Positions 1-7,662 of a DNA stretch of 10,949 bases are shown in pieces. A program made the translations under genes and the position numbers. The notes beneath the pieces were generated by a model. That model ran no database searches. It was given only the letters and a program-made list of their open reading frames with translations, and was not told where the DNA came from. This DNA comes from Hirudo medicinalis (Eukaryota; Annelida; Clitellata; Hirudinida; Hirudinidae): positions 1 through 10,949 of the forward strand of contig MPNW01001068.1 in the NCBI GenBank assembly GCA_011800805.1, given 5' to 3'. Position 1 is the first letter of the stretch; every line of letters begins with the position of its first letter.

Positions 1-28
1 CATCCTGCAAGGTAGCAGACATGATTTA

Positions 29-172
29 CATTATTATTATTATTATTATTGTTATTATTATTAATGTTATTATTATTATTATTGTTATTATTATTAATGT
101 TATTATTATTATTATTATTATTGCTATTATTGTTATTATCAGTAATGTTGTTGTTATCATTATTATTGTTAC

Positions 173-214
<42 letters not shown>

Positions 215-233
215 TATTATTATTCACATTACT
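29..233. repeat. ATT/TTA trinucleotide microsatellite
   Basis: Almost pure TTA/ATT repeats interrupted by isolated G or C changes (gtt, aat-g, cta), so this is an old, imperfect array. Any open frame through it encodes only poly-Ile or poly-Leu and is an artefact of the repeat. Confidence 0.95.
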
Positions 234-404
234 AATGCAAGTAATCCCGTACCCTTACAATCATCAGTTCACTCTGACAATGTCGTGGGATGTCAGGAGA
301 CAAAGTCTAAGTTGTCATTCACGTTCATGTGTGTAGGATCCCTCACTGCACACAGCAGGCCCATTCAATGTTGTTCGTTTGTGAGTGCAACATGTGTAAT
401 ACAG
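234..404. other. Non-repetitive core between two microsatellites
   Basis: About 170 bp of ordinary-complexity sequence with an ATT array on its left and an ATT/ATC array on its right. I see no convincing coding frame or RNA gene. Unique cores bordered by microsatellites are sometimes the bodies of short interspersed or Helitron-like elements, but I see no terminal inverted repeat or target-site duplication, so this is only a possible repeat core. Confidence 0.4.
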
Positions 405-780
405 AAATTATTATTATTATCATCATCATCATCATCACCATCATCATCATCAGTATCATCATCAGTATCATTATCATCAATATTGTTATTATCATTATCA
501 TTATTGTTATTATCATTATCATCAATATTGTTATCATTATCATTATTATTATCATTATCATTATCAATCATTATCATTATCATTATAATTATAATTATCA
601 TTATCATTATCATTATTATTATCATCATTATCATCACTATCACTATCACTATCATTATCATTATTATTATTATTATTATCATTAATATTATATTCCCTTG
701 GGATACATCAGCAGCAGCATCATCATCATCATTACCATCATTATCATCATCATTATTATTATCATCATCATCATCTCTGT
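405..780. repeat. Compound ATT/ATC (TTATCA) microsatellite
   Basis: Mixed ATT, ATC and TTATCA units, interrupted near 690-717 by a short non-repetitive piece that includes a CAG triplet run, then continuing as ATC/ATT. Long poly-Ile, poly-Ser or poly-His frames on either strand arise from the repeat and are not genes. Confidence 0.95.
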
Positions 781-840
781 TGAATTAATTTAAAAACTTC
801 ATTAAGGCCTCTCTGAACTCTACTAATAAAATTGTATGTT

Positions 841-880
841 GATGATTATCATGATGATGATGATGATGATGATGACGATT
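841..880. repeat. GAT trinucleotide microsatellite
   Basis: A run of GAT/TGA units, nearly perfect between about 849 and 875. It belongs to the same ATC/GAT family as the array to its left, in the opposite orientation. Confidence 0.9.
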
Positions 881-920
881 TAATAAACAAACATGGCAGT
901 GTTGTAGAGTTCACAAACGA

Positions 921-924
921 CACT

Positions 925-966
<42 letters not shown>

Positions 967-1023
967 CTACAACAACAACAACACTAGAACAACAAGCTAC
1001 AACAACAACAGCAACAACAACAA
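921..1023. repeat. CAA trinucleotide microsatellite
   Basis: CAA/AAC units with a few interruptions (cactac, ctagaac, agctac, agc). The periodic substitutions suggest an ageing array. No coding context is visible on either side. Confidence 0.93.
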
Positions 1024-1029
1024 CATCTA

Positions 1030-1899
1030 CTCCAATCTGTTTTGTCAGGGTTCCAGCAATCTTTATTTTATTTTTTTTTTAGGGCTTCGAGCTCTGAATG
1101 AACTTTGAATTGCAAACTGAGGATGCAAAATGCATGACACATAAATTACGTCGACATCATGCAGATTAATTCGCCGAATTGATTGCATTAATGAATTACA
1201 GACTGTCGGTAAACCATTCGACAGGCATTAACTTCCCGTGCCTGCTTCCTTTTGCCTTGAAATAAACGTCTCATTAGATTTTAAGCATTGCCAAATTCGA
1301 AATGCAGAACCGAACTGTGGATCAAACTGAATTTATTCCTCGACAAATATTTTTCAATCGACACGAACAACAAACCCCTACAGAATGGTTTAAGTAATGG
1401 AACGCTTGCAAAAATAACGTTCGGTTGATCGATAAAACATGGCCGTTGGAAGACATTTCAACTAAAACTGTCACCAAAAAGTTGCAACAAAGTGACCGGC
1501 ACATCAACATCAACATCAGTCCCGAACAAAACAGGATGCTCACAAGGCGACATAATCACAGTCTTATCAACGGATCTATTACATTCAACACTGCCAACTT
1601 AATTAAAGCACAAACACCCACACTCTTGTTGTGTCATTACAGATTAATAACTCTGTAACTCTGTTCAATTTGTAAACAATCTTCGACATTTTCATTAGTT
1701 TAGCAGCCGCACCGCTACCTAGATAAGCAATCAACTCGGCACTAATAGAATGTCCGAACAACAAATCTTGAATTCCTACAGTCGAAACGGACACACGGCC
1801 ATCGAAACGTAACAAAACTCAACCGACCTTTGACCTGCCGAATTTTATGCGGAATTTGAATAATCCAAACACTTTCGTTTGAGTCTTAGGCTCTTCTAG
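1030..1899. other. Region without a supported gene
   Basis: AT-rich sequence with short open frames on both strands. The most protein-like is a minus-strand frame of about 70 codons at 1603-1815 (reads FDGRVSVST, then a hydrophobic ELIAYLGSGAAAK stretch), but it has no clear ATG, no flanking splice sites of good quality and no poly(A) signal. I treat the region as intron or intergenic DNA with one weak coding candidate. Confidence 0.5.
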
Positions 1900-1942
1900 C
1901 CCACAATGCATTCAACTGAGGAGAGCCGTCCTAGTGATGAAG
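1900..1942 (+). CDS. Possible small upstream exon (candidate part of the Myb-like gene)
   Basis: A pyrimidine-rich acceptor (gctcttctag) is followed by 43 bp that read PTMHSTEESRPSDE and then the donor GAAG/GTAAAG. The frame can be internal (phase 0 in, phase 1 out), or it can begin at the ATG at 1906. The phase 1 end fits the phase 1 acceptor of the next candidate exon at 3698. Reading through the donor stays open until TGA at 2059, so an unspliced 51-codon ORF is the alternative. There is no family match; the call rests on splice signals and phase alone. Confidence 0.3.
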
Positions 1943-2109
1943 GTAAAGATTTCAAGTCGTTTCTCTGGTCGAAAGCACTTCTGGAAGTCCTCAGGGCTGC
2001 CCACTCGATCAGACGAATTTATACCGGCACGTCTTTCGTCCAGCGACAATTCATATGTTGATCGGTTATTGTCAAAACAATCTTTGAACCTGAGTACCGC
2101 AGTGCCCAC

Positions 2110-2955
2110 CTGATGTATCGTTGCGCCGTCAAATTAGGATTTATTTAATCGAGTTTTCGAACGAATTCGTCGCTAATTAATTTTGCCGTTGATTAATTAA
2201 TTTACTTTGTTTTTATTTAATTTTAATTATTAAAAAAAGTTGTAAGTCGATTGCTTTGAATTGAGATAAATTCACGTTTAGTCTCAAGGTTTATGTAATT
2301 TTTTTTCTTCGAAAGATTGAATTCCTCTTATTTTAAGAAATTCCAACAGCTAAATGAATCATTAAATTGCCTGTAACTCAATTAAATACAAATTTGAAGA
2401 AAATTTACAGATTTTGTATAAATCTGTGAATAATAAGTGACAAAATATTCAACAACTAAATTGGACGTAATAATAATAATATTAATATCTAGGCCTTAAG
2501 GTAATATTTTACTTAATTTCAAAAATCTTTCATCTAAAAATTTGCTCTAGCTGTTTATTTGCAAATAATATCGCCTAAAATAGCCACAATTACGACTTTC
2601 TGTATTTATTACAATCATTTAGAAATCATCCTTAATGTGGCTTCTTTAAACATTTCTACCTGATTTGAAATCAGTCAGCTACGTAAAATTAACATTTATT
2701 AAACTTTGACTGACTTTTAAAGCTCATAATTTATTGATTAGAAATAAAAAAAAGTCCTCTTCGAAGTGTAAGAAATATCTTAAGCAGATTTTTTTTTTTA
2801 AATCACCTTGTCTTTAAAAGTTCGTCATAAAATGTAAAACTTTACCGATTTTAAGCTGATAACTAGTTAGCCATTGAAAATATCCCAAGCTAGGCCTAAG
2901 CAGAAACTGCCAGAAAAGTTTAAACGTTATAAGAACACACCTGTCACTATTAACT
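2110..2955. other. AT-rich non-coding stretch
   Basis: Strongly AT-rich sequence with frequent stops in all frames and short A/T homopolymers. I see no exon, RNA gene or repeat unit here. It is consistent with intron or intergenic DNA. Confidence 0.7.
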
Positions 2956-3113
2956 AAGGTGGCTATGACTAAAAATGAAAAAAAAATATCGCTAATATTT
3001 GGAGGCAAACTCTCACTGTCTGAGATGAGACAGCTAACTGAATATTACTGGGCCATATTGGCGCGAGTTTTGTTTATAATTGCTTGTAACCGAGAGGTAT
3101 TTCATCTACATGT

Positions 3114-3119
3114 TTTATT
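3114..3119 (-). terminator. Poly(A) signal AATAAA for the 71-aa ORF
   Basis: TTTATT on the plus strand reads AATAAA on the minus strand, 54 bp beyond the stop of the 71-codon frame. Spacing and orientation are right for a short 3' UTR. Confidence 0.5.
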
Positions 3120-3172
3120 TGCTTTTCTGCGAAATCCAATCACCTCGAAATTTGTCTGCTAATATGACCAGC

Positions 3173-3388
3173 TCAAGAAATAAGACGATTTCGTTCGGAA
3201 AATGTCGATTCCTTCTTCTCCATTAAGACATCTTCGATAGCGCTCACATACGGCTTGCCAGCGAAAGAATGCCCTTTCTTTCGTCCAACAAAGATAGCTG
3301 TCGCACCCATCAGGGCAGCCAGAGACTTCATCAGATCTGGTAAAGTGGACGACCCGGTCGTGAATACTTCGCTTTTTTGATCGATCAT
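3173..3388 (-). CDS. Small 71-aa ORF of unknown family, probably a real single-exon or last-exon gene
   Basis: The frame starts at an ATG in favourable context (AAACATGA), with an in-frame TGA two codons upstream, and ends at TGA. An AATAAA lies about 54 bp after the stop on the same strand. The composition is protein-like: a polar N-terminus (MIDQKSEVFTTGSST), a short hydrophobic segment at residues 22-35 (SLAALMGATAIFVG), a basic RKKGH just after it, then a charged amphipathic tail with DVLMEKKE. A short hydrophobic segment followed by basic residues is common in small membrane or mitochondrial proteins, but I do not recognise the family. It lies antisense to, and perhaps inside an intron of, the plus-strand Myb-like gene. 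A second open frame on the same strand (3159-3395) is its shadow. Confidence 0.5.
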   Translation of the reverse strand: MIDQKSEVFTTGSSTLPDLMKSLAALMGATAIFVGRKKGHSFAGKPYVSAIEDVLMEKKESTFSERNRLIS

Positions 3389-3603
3389 GTTTCAATCGAA
3401 TTTATACGACGAGGTTTTTCACTTTTTGTCTACGTGGTGAGTAGTAGTTTCCAATGCTCATCCAACCAAGAGTTTGCCATGTTTGTGGGCAAATCTCGGT
3501 TTTATCATTACGCAATACAATTTTAAGTTGCTATATCAATGTTTTAGTGGATTTATAAGGTTAAATTACTTTTGATAAATTTTTGTGATCAACACTTACA
3601 CCA

Positions 3604-3619
3604 GGTGGGATATCCCACC
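3604..3619. repeat. Perfect 16-bp palindrome
   Basis: GGTGGGATATCCCACC is identical to its reverse complement. It sits in AT-rich non-coding sequence, about 80 bp before a possible exon. It could be a dimeric factor site or chance. Confidence 0.6.
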
Positions 3620-3697
3620 AATGGATTCATGAGAATGAACTCAGCACCACAATTGTAGCAGCATTTGAAATCCTGGATGCTTTTCCTTTCAGCGCAG

Positions 3698-3756
3698 TTT
3701 CAAGTTCTTCTGATTCGGGCAGATTCCTGACGTTGAGGAACATTTCCCTGGCTCAG
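3698..3756 (+). CDS. Possible upstream exon (or start of an alternative terminal exon)
   Basis: After the acceptor ttttcctttcagcgcag, an open frame reads VSSSSDSGRFLTLRNISLAQ, in which the first codon is completed by the previous exon, and reaches the donor CTCAG/GTGCCC in phase 0. Phase 0 matches the acceptor of the well-supported exon at 4380. If the donor is not used, the frame continues VPGQRNPASDLSRSFDE and stops at TGA 3826-3828, nine bases before an AATAAA (3837-3842). Both readings are possible; the Ser-rich, charged composition resembles the downstream exons. No homology is recognised. Confidence 0.3.
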
Positions 3757-3836
3757 GTGCCCGGCCAACGAAACCCTGCCTCGGATTTGTCTCGTTCCTT
3801 CGACGAAAAAGTGACGACCGTTGGATGATATTTTTG

Positions 3837-3842
3837 AATAAA
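3837..3842 (+). terminator. Intronic poly(A) signal AATAAA
   Basis: AATAAA lies just downstream of the TGA that ends the extended form of the candidate exon at 3698. It could end a short isoform by intronic polyadenylation, or be a chance hexamer in AT-rich DNA. Confidence 0.3.
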
Positions 3843-4212
3843 TACATTCTCGACGAAAAGTATTTGATAACAATTAGTTGATAAATGCCTTTTGCTATTG
3901 TTTGGAGAACCTAGTCCTGGAAATCACCTAGTTGTGAAATAAGTTTCCATTGAACGTTCATATTGATTAGCTGATGGACTAGCAAATCGATTAGCTTAAG
4001 TTCTCAATTTATTAATAGTAATTATTAAAAAATAGCTTTATCCAAATAAAAACAAAAAGCTTTGCACGGATCCTGGTAACTCTCATTTATGATATTTATG
4101 GGACCAGAATTTGGAAATATTCCTGGCTTTTTATCTACTTTATTTGTTTAACTTTAAAACTTTTTGTGCATGTATTTATTTTTATTGTAGTGCAAAACTA
4201 ATCATTTTAATT

Positions 4213-4244
4213 GATTAGCTAATCCATTAGCTGATAGCTAATGG
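4213..4244. repeat. Nested palindromes built on ATTAGCT
   Basis: GATTAGCTAATC (4213-4224) is a perfect palindrome. It is followed at once by CCATTAGCT-gat-AGCTAATGG (4224-4244), a perfect 9-bp inverted repeat with a 3-bp loop. Related GATTAGCT words occur at about 3965 and 3989. This may be the relic of a small foldback element, or clustered sites for a homeodomain-type factor. Confidence 0.6.
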
Positions 4245-4379
4245 CTATTTTAATAACATCAGAGTATAAAAGTGCTGGCAAAATGTGGAAGGGATTAAAT
4301 CGATTATCAACATTTCTTTTAAAATTGTAAATATTCTTAAAAATTCCTCTCACAAAGTGGTGCAACTTTCGTTCCCTAG

Positions 4380-4549
4380 TGCGACGATGCCTTCCCAAGC
4401 CCAATGCTGCAGGACGACGCTATTTACAGCTCCGGGGACTTCCGGGACGCCCTGGGCATCGCTCCCATCGAGATATTGCCCCTGACGAACGTGGAGAACG
4501 TGACCCCGGTCAAGTACCAATCGCTCGACCTCTCCGACCTTTCGTTCTC
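4380..4549 (+). CDS. Myb-like gene, exon at 4380
   Basis: The acceptor is tttcgttccctag, whose TAG is an in-frame stop that fixes the exon edge. The frame starts CDDAFPSPMLQDD and continues through LGIAPIEILPLTNVENV and TPVKYQSLDLSDLSF to the donor TTCTC/GTGAGTC, phase 2. The internal ATG at 4404 could act as a start only if transcription began in the preceding intron. The acidic, Ser-Leu-rich content resembles an activation region. Confidence 0.75.
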
Positions 4550-7500
4550 GTGAGTCCCTTCTGTCGTGGTGATGATGGCTGTTGGGGGGGGGGGTGATTC
4601 TATAGAGAAAGGTGGATTTGGTGGTGGTGACGATGGTGGTCATGATAATGATGATGTCAAAATCAAACTTAAGGACGAGCGCTTCTGTTTGTCTGCAAGC
4701 TCGGCAGTTGCTGACCGATGGACCGTCGCGACGTCGTTATCGATAATTAAGCACTTGTCGACTCGCCTGAGAACTGCACTGTAACTGGTTACTTTAGTAA
4801 TGGTAATAGTTACAATTTATCGATTGCGAGGTCTCTCAACGAATCGCTGGAGGGCTCAGAAAACTTCCCCGGGGCGTTGAAGCTCGAAACTCCGAACATC
4901 AGGAGGGTCAGCTTCCCAAACAGGAGGAGAGGTGAGTGATGACTACAACAAAATATGTGATGATGATGATGATGATGATGGTGTCTCTGTAGAGATAGGG
5001 ACGGGGTCAATAGGTGCCTCTATGATTTCAAGAACATTAGTAATTGTGAAAGGATAGCTCCTATGTGTGTGGTACACTGGTCGAATGCTAACGCACCTAC
5101 AGGCTATCATTTTCGTCCCGAGATATTGCTCGGAATCTTAAAACTCATCGTAAACCGTCCGACGATTACAGAGTACGTCTTGAGCATGCGCCCTCTGGGT
5201 GCCCTAGGGGCCGGGGTCATCACCACATCCTCGACAAGGGGCAGGCAGTCGAACAGCAGGTCGTCGGTTTTCGGGGAGGGAAGGTCTAGTCTGGATGCCC
5301 GAAACACTTCTCTCCAGTTGAAGAAAGCCCTGGAGAACCAGTCCGACCGTCGCAAGACCATCCATTCGTGGCAGGTCATGTCGCCCCCGAAGAAAGTGCA
5401 AAGGTCGGAGTCGACTCCAGACTCCTACACCACAAGAGAGCCCTGGAAAACCCCTTCGATCAAATCAACACTCCCAACATCTTTGCTGGGACATGGTAGG
5501 AGAGAAATCAGGCCCCAGTCCCTCGACTTGCAAACTTGTTCCAAATCCGGCAATTTGTTTGCAAATACTCGGACGAGCGACAGACAGACATCGTTGCAGG
5601 AGTTCAAGGTCGAATCCACCAAGGGTACCAATTGCCATCCAGTCTTCGGGTGTGAGGAGACTTTAGAAAAGCCGACCGGCTTGAGGACCAAGCTGATTTT
5701 CTCTCCCTCGAAGAATGGGTTGCCTCTCGTCAGGGTGAAACGGTCGGCCCCGATCATTCTGAGCAGGAAGGGCAAGACCAAGAACCCCTTGTCAACGTTC
5801 TCTCAGAATTCTACCCACTTCACCCCCTCCAAGGTTGGTGACGATGATTAAATATTTTAATATTAATAAGTATTTTAATTAAAATTAAAGTCTTAAATTC
5901 GTTTTTATTTATTTCTTCCGACAGTTTCTCAACAATCCGCAGTCCTCAACGCCAGTGTCCAAGAGATTGAGGGATAGGAGGAACTCTCTCCTAGATGATG
6001 TGTCAGTCACGAATATTGATTGATAATAATTAATTAATAATTAATAATAATTATTATTATTAATATAAATATTATTTCTTAATATTAACATAATTATTAT
6101 TATTTCTTAATATTAACATAATTATTATTATTATTATCATTACGATAATATAATAATAATTATTAATGAATAATAATAATAATTACTATTAATTATTAAT
6201 AATAATAACTATATTACTATGATAACTAGATTATGATCGGATCACAGAGATCAGTCAAACATCCTTTTCTTCCCACAGGCACGATGTCAACTTTTTGAGT
6301 CCATTGAAGTTCAACCCTTCCTGCAAAAAGCAAATCTTCCCCGACCTCGACGACCCCGTCCCCTCGGCCGTGTCGGCTGCCTCCATCCCTCACCCGGTGC
6401 TGTCTTTCGAGAGTGCCGTCGACGAATTCCAGGTTAGAGCGACCAGTTTAGACCCTCCGCGATTTTTGGATCGGTCCACCTAATTTTGTCGCCCCAGGTG
6501 GACTTTGGCCACGGTGCCCTGCCGCTCGTTTCTGAGGGGCACAAGGACCCTCTGGTCACCCCAGTGAGTGTTCGTTGCTTTGCCAATGCTTTCGTCATGT
6601 CTTTTGGATTGCAGATTTTGTTAACGGTTCTTTTGTTTGGTTCTCGGAGGAATTGTTTGCGACCAAGAAGCTGATTTTCAATGGGGTTTCAATTTTTTTG
6701 CAAAATCATCTTTTTTTTTATGACTGTCCTTCTAAACTCTTGCCATCTCAAAACACCAGAGCAAGGAACTGACGGGAAGCTACCAGGACGACCAGATGTT
6801 CTCCCCGATGATGAGGCTCTTCGTGGACTCCCCAGTGGGGAGCGACCACCAGGACGTCCGAAGAATCGTCGACAACTCGACCTCCACTCTTGAAAATGCC
6901 ATCGATTTCCAATCCTCAGTTGTCGGTTTTGACGCTTTCTTCGACATGCCCAGCGACTGCTTCGACTTTGAAGACGAGGCCAAGGTCGTGGCCCCCAAGG
7001 TCATCCAACCTCGGCCAATTGGAGAAAGCTACTCCGCCGTGCGTGACCTAGTCGGGGAAGAAACTCCCCCCTCGGGCCCTGGGAGCGTGCAAATTTCTGT
7101 CATGGACAAATCTGGAGAATATTTTGTCTGCAACAACGAGCAAGTCGAGACTTACATTTTCTGCGACAAAGACGGCAGCATCTTCAACGTCGTCGGGAAT
7201 GTCGTCGCGGGGGGGCTGAGGAATCTTCAGCAACAACAACGATGCGATGACGGCAGCGACGTCTCGGCAATGAACGTCACCGACATCATGGAAAACGTGG
7301 GTGCTTTCAGAGGCCTTTGCTATTCTCTGTTATGACGTTATGTGACTTTATTCGAAGCTAATGTGCTCACCAGTGCACGAGAAGTTGTCGATTTATTGGT
7401 GGAATCCATGATTTTTGATCAGTTATTTATTTTGTTCCATGAATTCTATTCCAAATTGTTTACTTAATTACTTAGAAGACACCATTCTCTCCAGGGAACA

Positions 7501-7662
7501 AACCCGAGTTGTATTACTAATCTTCTTTAATCTCCTTTTCAGGACCTTCCCGACACTTTCATGAAGGTCGTCTGCTGTGAAACGACCCACAGAAAGTCCC
7601 TGGTGCAGCAGGCCAGGGAAGTCCTCGGTGTGTCCGAACCCCCACAAGAGTTGAAGGGATGA
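4380..7662 (+). CDS. Myb-family (A/B-Myb-like) transcription factor, C-terminal part, eight exons
   Basis: Joining 4380-4549, 4831-4931, 5103-5833, 5925-6001, 6279-6432, 6498-6563, 6760-7296 and 7543-7662 gives one open frame of 1956 nt (651 codons plus stop) with matching phases at every GT-AG junction. The product is rich in Ser and Asp, with repeated S/T-P-x-K sites (VTPVKY, FSPSK, FTPSK, LSPLKF), typical of a CDK-phosphorylated nuclear regulator. In order it shows FTPSKFLN then STPV, a basic RDRRNSLLDD, an acidic/hydrophobic region, and a C-terminal VVCCETT...QQAREVLG. From memory, vertebrate A/B-Myb have FSPSQF(L/F)N...STP(V/I), KKVRKSL.LD and a terminal VVYGKT/VACGGT...QARxxL motif in the same order. 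B-type Myb works with MuvB to activate G2/M genes. The R1R2R3 DNA-binding repeats are not in the window, so the gene is 5'-partial. The Myb call is moderate; the exon structure is firmer. Confidence 0.6.
4584..4594 (+). repeat. Poly-G run of 11 in an intron
   Basis: Eleven consecutive G lie 34 bp into the intron after the strong GTGAGT donor. G-runs close to donors often act as intronic splicing enhancers, and the run is prone to length change. Confidence 0.7.
4831..4931 (+). CDS. Myb-like gene, exon at 4831
   Basis: Reads SLNESLEGSENFPGAL, then KLETPNIRRVSFPNRRR, to the very good donor AGAG/GTGAGTG, phase 1. The acceptor (cgattgcgag) has a weak pyrimidine tract; it is chosen because its one-base overhang completes the Ser codon left open by the previous exon. 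Using the later gggctcag instead would break the frame. The TPNIRR word recalls the TPTIRR segment of A-Myb, which I regard as suggestive only. Confidence 0.65.
4957..4981. repeat. Short intronic GAT repeat
   Basis: About eight GAT/TGA units in the intron, the same family as the arrays near the window start. Confidence 0.85.
5103..5833 (+). CDS. Myb-like gene, large central exon
   Basis: This 731-bp exon runs from the acceptor acgcacctacag (phase 1) to the donor TCCAAG/GTTGGT (phase 0). The product is a long, probably disordered Ser/Thr/Lys-rich segment. It holds an N-terminal hydrophobic stretch (ILLGILKLIV), a KKALEN helix-like piece, candidate CDK sites MSPPKK, STPDS, KTPSIK, FSPSKNG and FTPSK, and basic patches (RVKRSAPIILSRKGKTK) that could serve nuclear import. 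The last residues, FTPSK, join FLN of the next exon to form the Myb-like FxPSxFLN motif. Confidence 0.8.
5925..6001 (+). CDS. Myb-like gene, exon with FLN...STPV motif
   Basis: The clear acceptor tttatttcttccgacag leads to FLNNPQSSTPVSKRLRD and then RRNSLLDDV. The donor is the weaker GT/GTCAGT, chosen because it leaves two bases (phase 2), as the next exon needs. The SKRLRDRRNSLLDD piece is comparable to the KKVRKSL.LD segment of vertebrate Myb C-termini and follows the FxPSxFLN and STPV motifs in the same order. Confidence 0.7.
6010..6230. repeat. AT-only intronic repeat with 28-bp tandem duplication
   Basis: The intron is dominated by AAT/ATT units on both strands and is strongly self-complementary. 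Within it a 28-bp unit beginning attatttcttaatattaaca occurs twice in tandem (6071-6098 and 6099-6126). Confidence 0.85.
6279..6432 (+). CDS. Myb-like gene, exon at 6279
   Basis: The strong acceptor ccttttcttcccacag is followed by one base that completes a Val codon, then HDVNFLSPLKFNPSCKKQ, IFPDLDDPVPSAVSAAS, IPHPVLSFESAVDEFQ. The donor CAG/GTTAGA ends the exon in phase 0. LSPLKF is another proline-directed site. Confidence 0.78.
6498..6563 (+). CDS. Myb-like gene, 22-codon exon
   Basis: A short exon between ttttgtcgccccag and CCA/GTGAGT, symmetric in phase 0, reading VDFGHGALPLVSEGHKD then PLVTP. Because it is a multiple of three with phase 0 on both sides, it could be skipped without a frameshift. 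Confidence 0.72.
6760..7296 (+). CDS. Myb-like gene, exon at 6760
   Basis: The acceptor is caaaacaccag, with a pyrimidine tract further upstream, and the frame begins SKELTGSYQDDQMFSPMMRL. The middle is rich in Asp, Phe and Ser (FDAFFDMPSDCFDFEDE), like an acidic activation or interaction segment. Later it reads VQISVMDKSGEYFVCNNE, YIFCDKDGSIFNVVGNV and LRNLQQQQ. The donor AAC/GTGGGT keeps phase 0 into the last exon. Without splicing the frame would stop at TGA 7333. Confidence 0.8.
7543..7662 (+). CDS. Myb-like gene, last coding exon with C-terminal VVCC...QQAREVLG motif
   Basis: The acceptor tctccttttcag is followed by DLPDTFMKVVCCETTH, RKSLVQQAREVLGVS, EPPQELKG and TGA. The KVVCC...QQAREVLG stretch aligns with the conserved end of vertebrate Myb proteins (from memory, VACGGT...KARQLLG in B-Myb and VVYGKT...EQARRYLS in A-Myb), with one gap and about nine identities over 22 residues. 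This is the strongest single clue to the family. Confidence 0.75.
   Translation, partial: DLPDTFMKVVCCETTHRKSLVQQAREVLGVSEPPQELKG

Noticed and set aside
21..788. 255-codon open frame and its overlapping partners
   Set aside because: They read poly-Ile, poly-Leu, poly-Ser or poly-His through ATT/ATC microsatellites; open only because the repeat lacks stops.
1603..1815. Minus-strand 70-codon frame with a hydrophobic middle
   Set aside because: No ATG in good context, no good donor or acceptor and no recognised motif; kept only as a note in the region description.
1912..2109. Minus-strand 65-codon frame that looks fairly protein-like
   Set aside because: It begins at GTG, not ATG, lacks a pyrimidine tract before its candidate acceptors and has no poly(A) signal nearby; it overlaps the candidate plus exon at 1900.
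2959..3162. Plus-strand 67-codon frame containing EYYWAILARV
   Set aside because: The spacing of Trp and acidic residues does not match a Myb repeat, and no splice sites frame it.
3401..3406. TATAAA on the minus strand upstream of the 71-aa ORF
   Set aside because: It is only 13 bp from the ATG, so a start site 25-30 bp downstream would fall inside the coding sequence.
5107..5781. Minus-strand frames of 90 and 118 codons
   Set aside because: They are shadows of the large Myb-like exon on the plus strand, which has good splice junctions at both ends.
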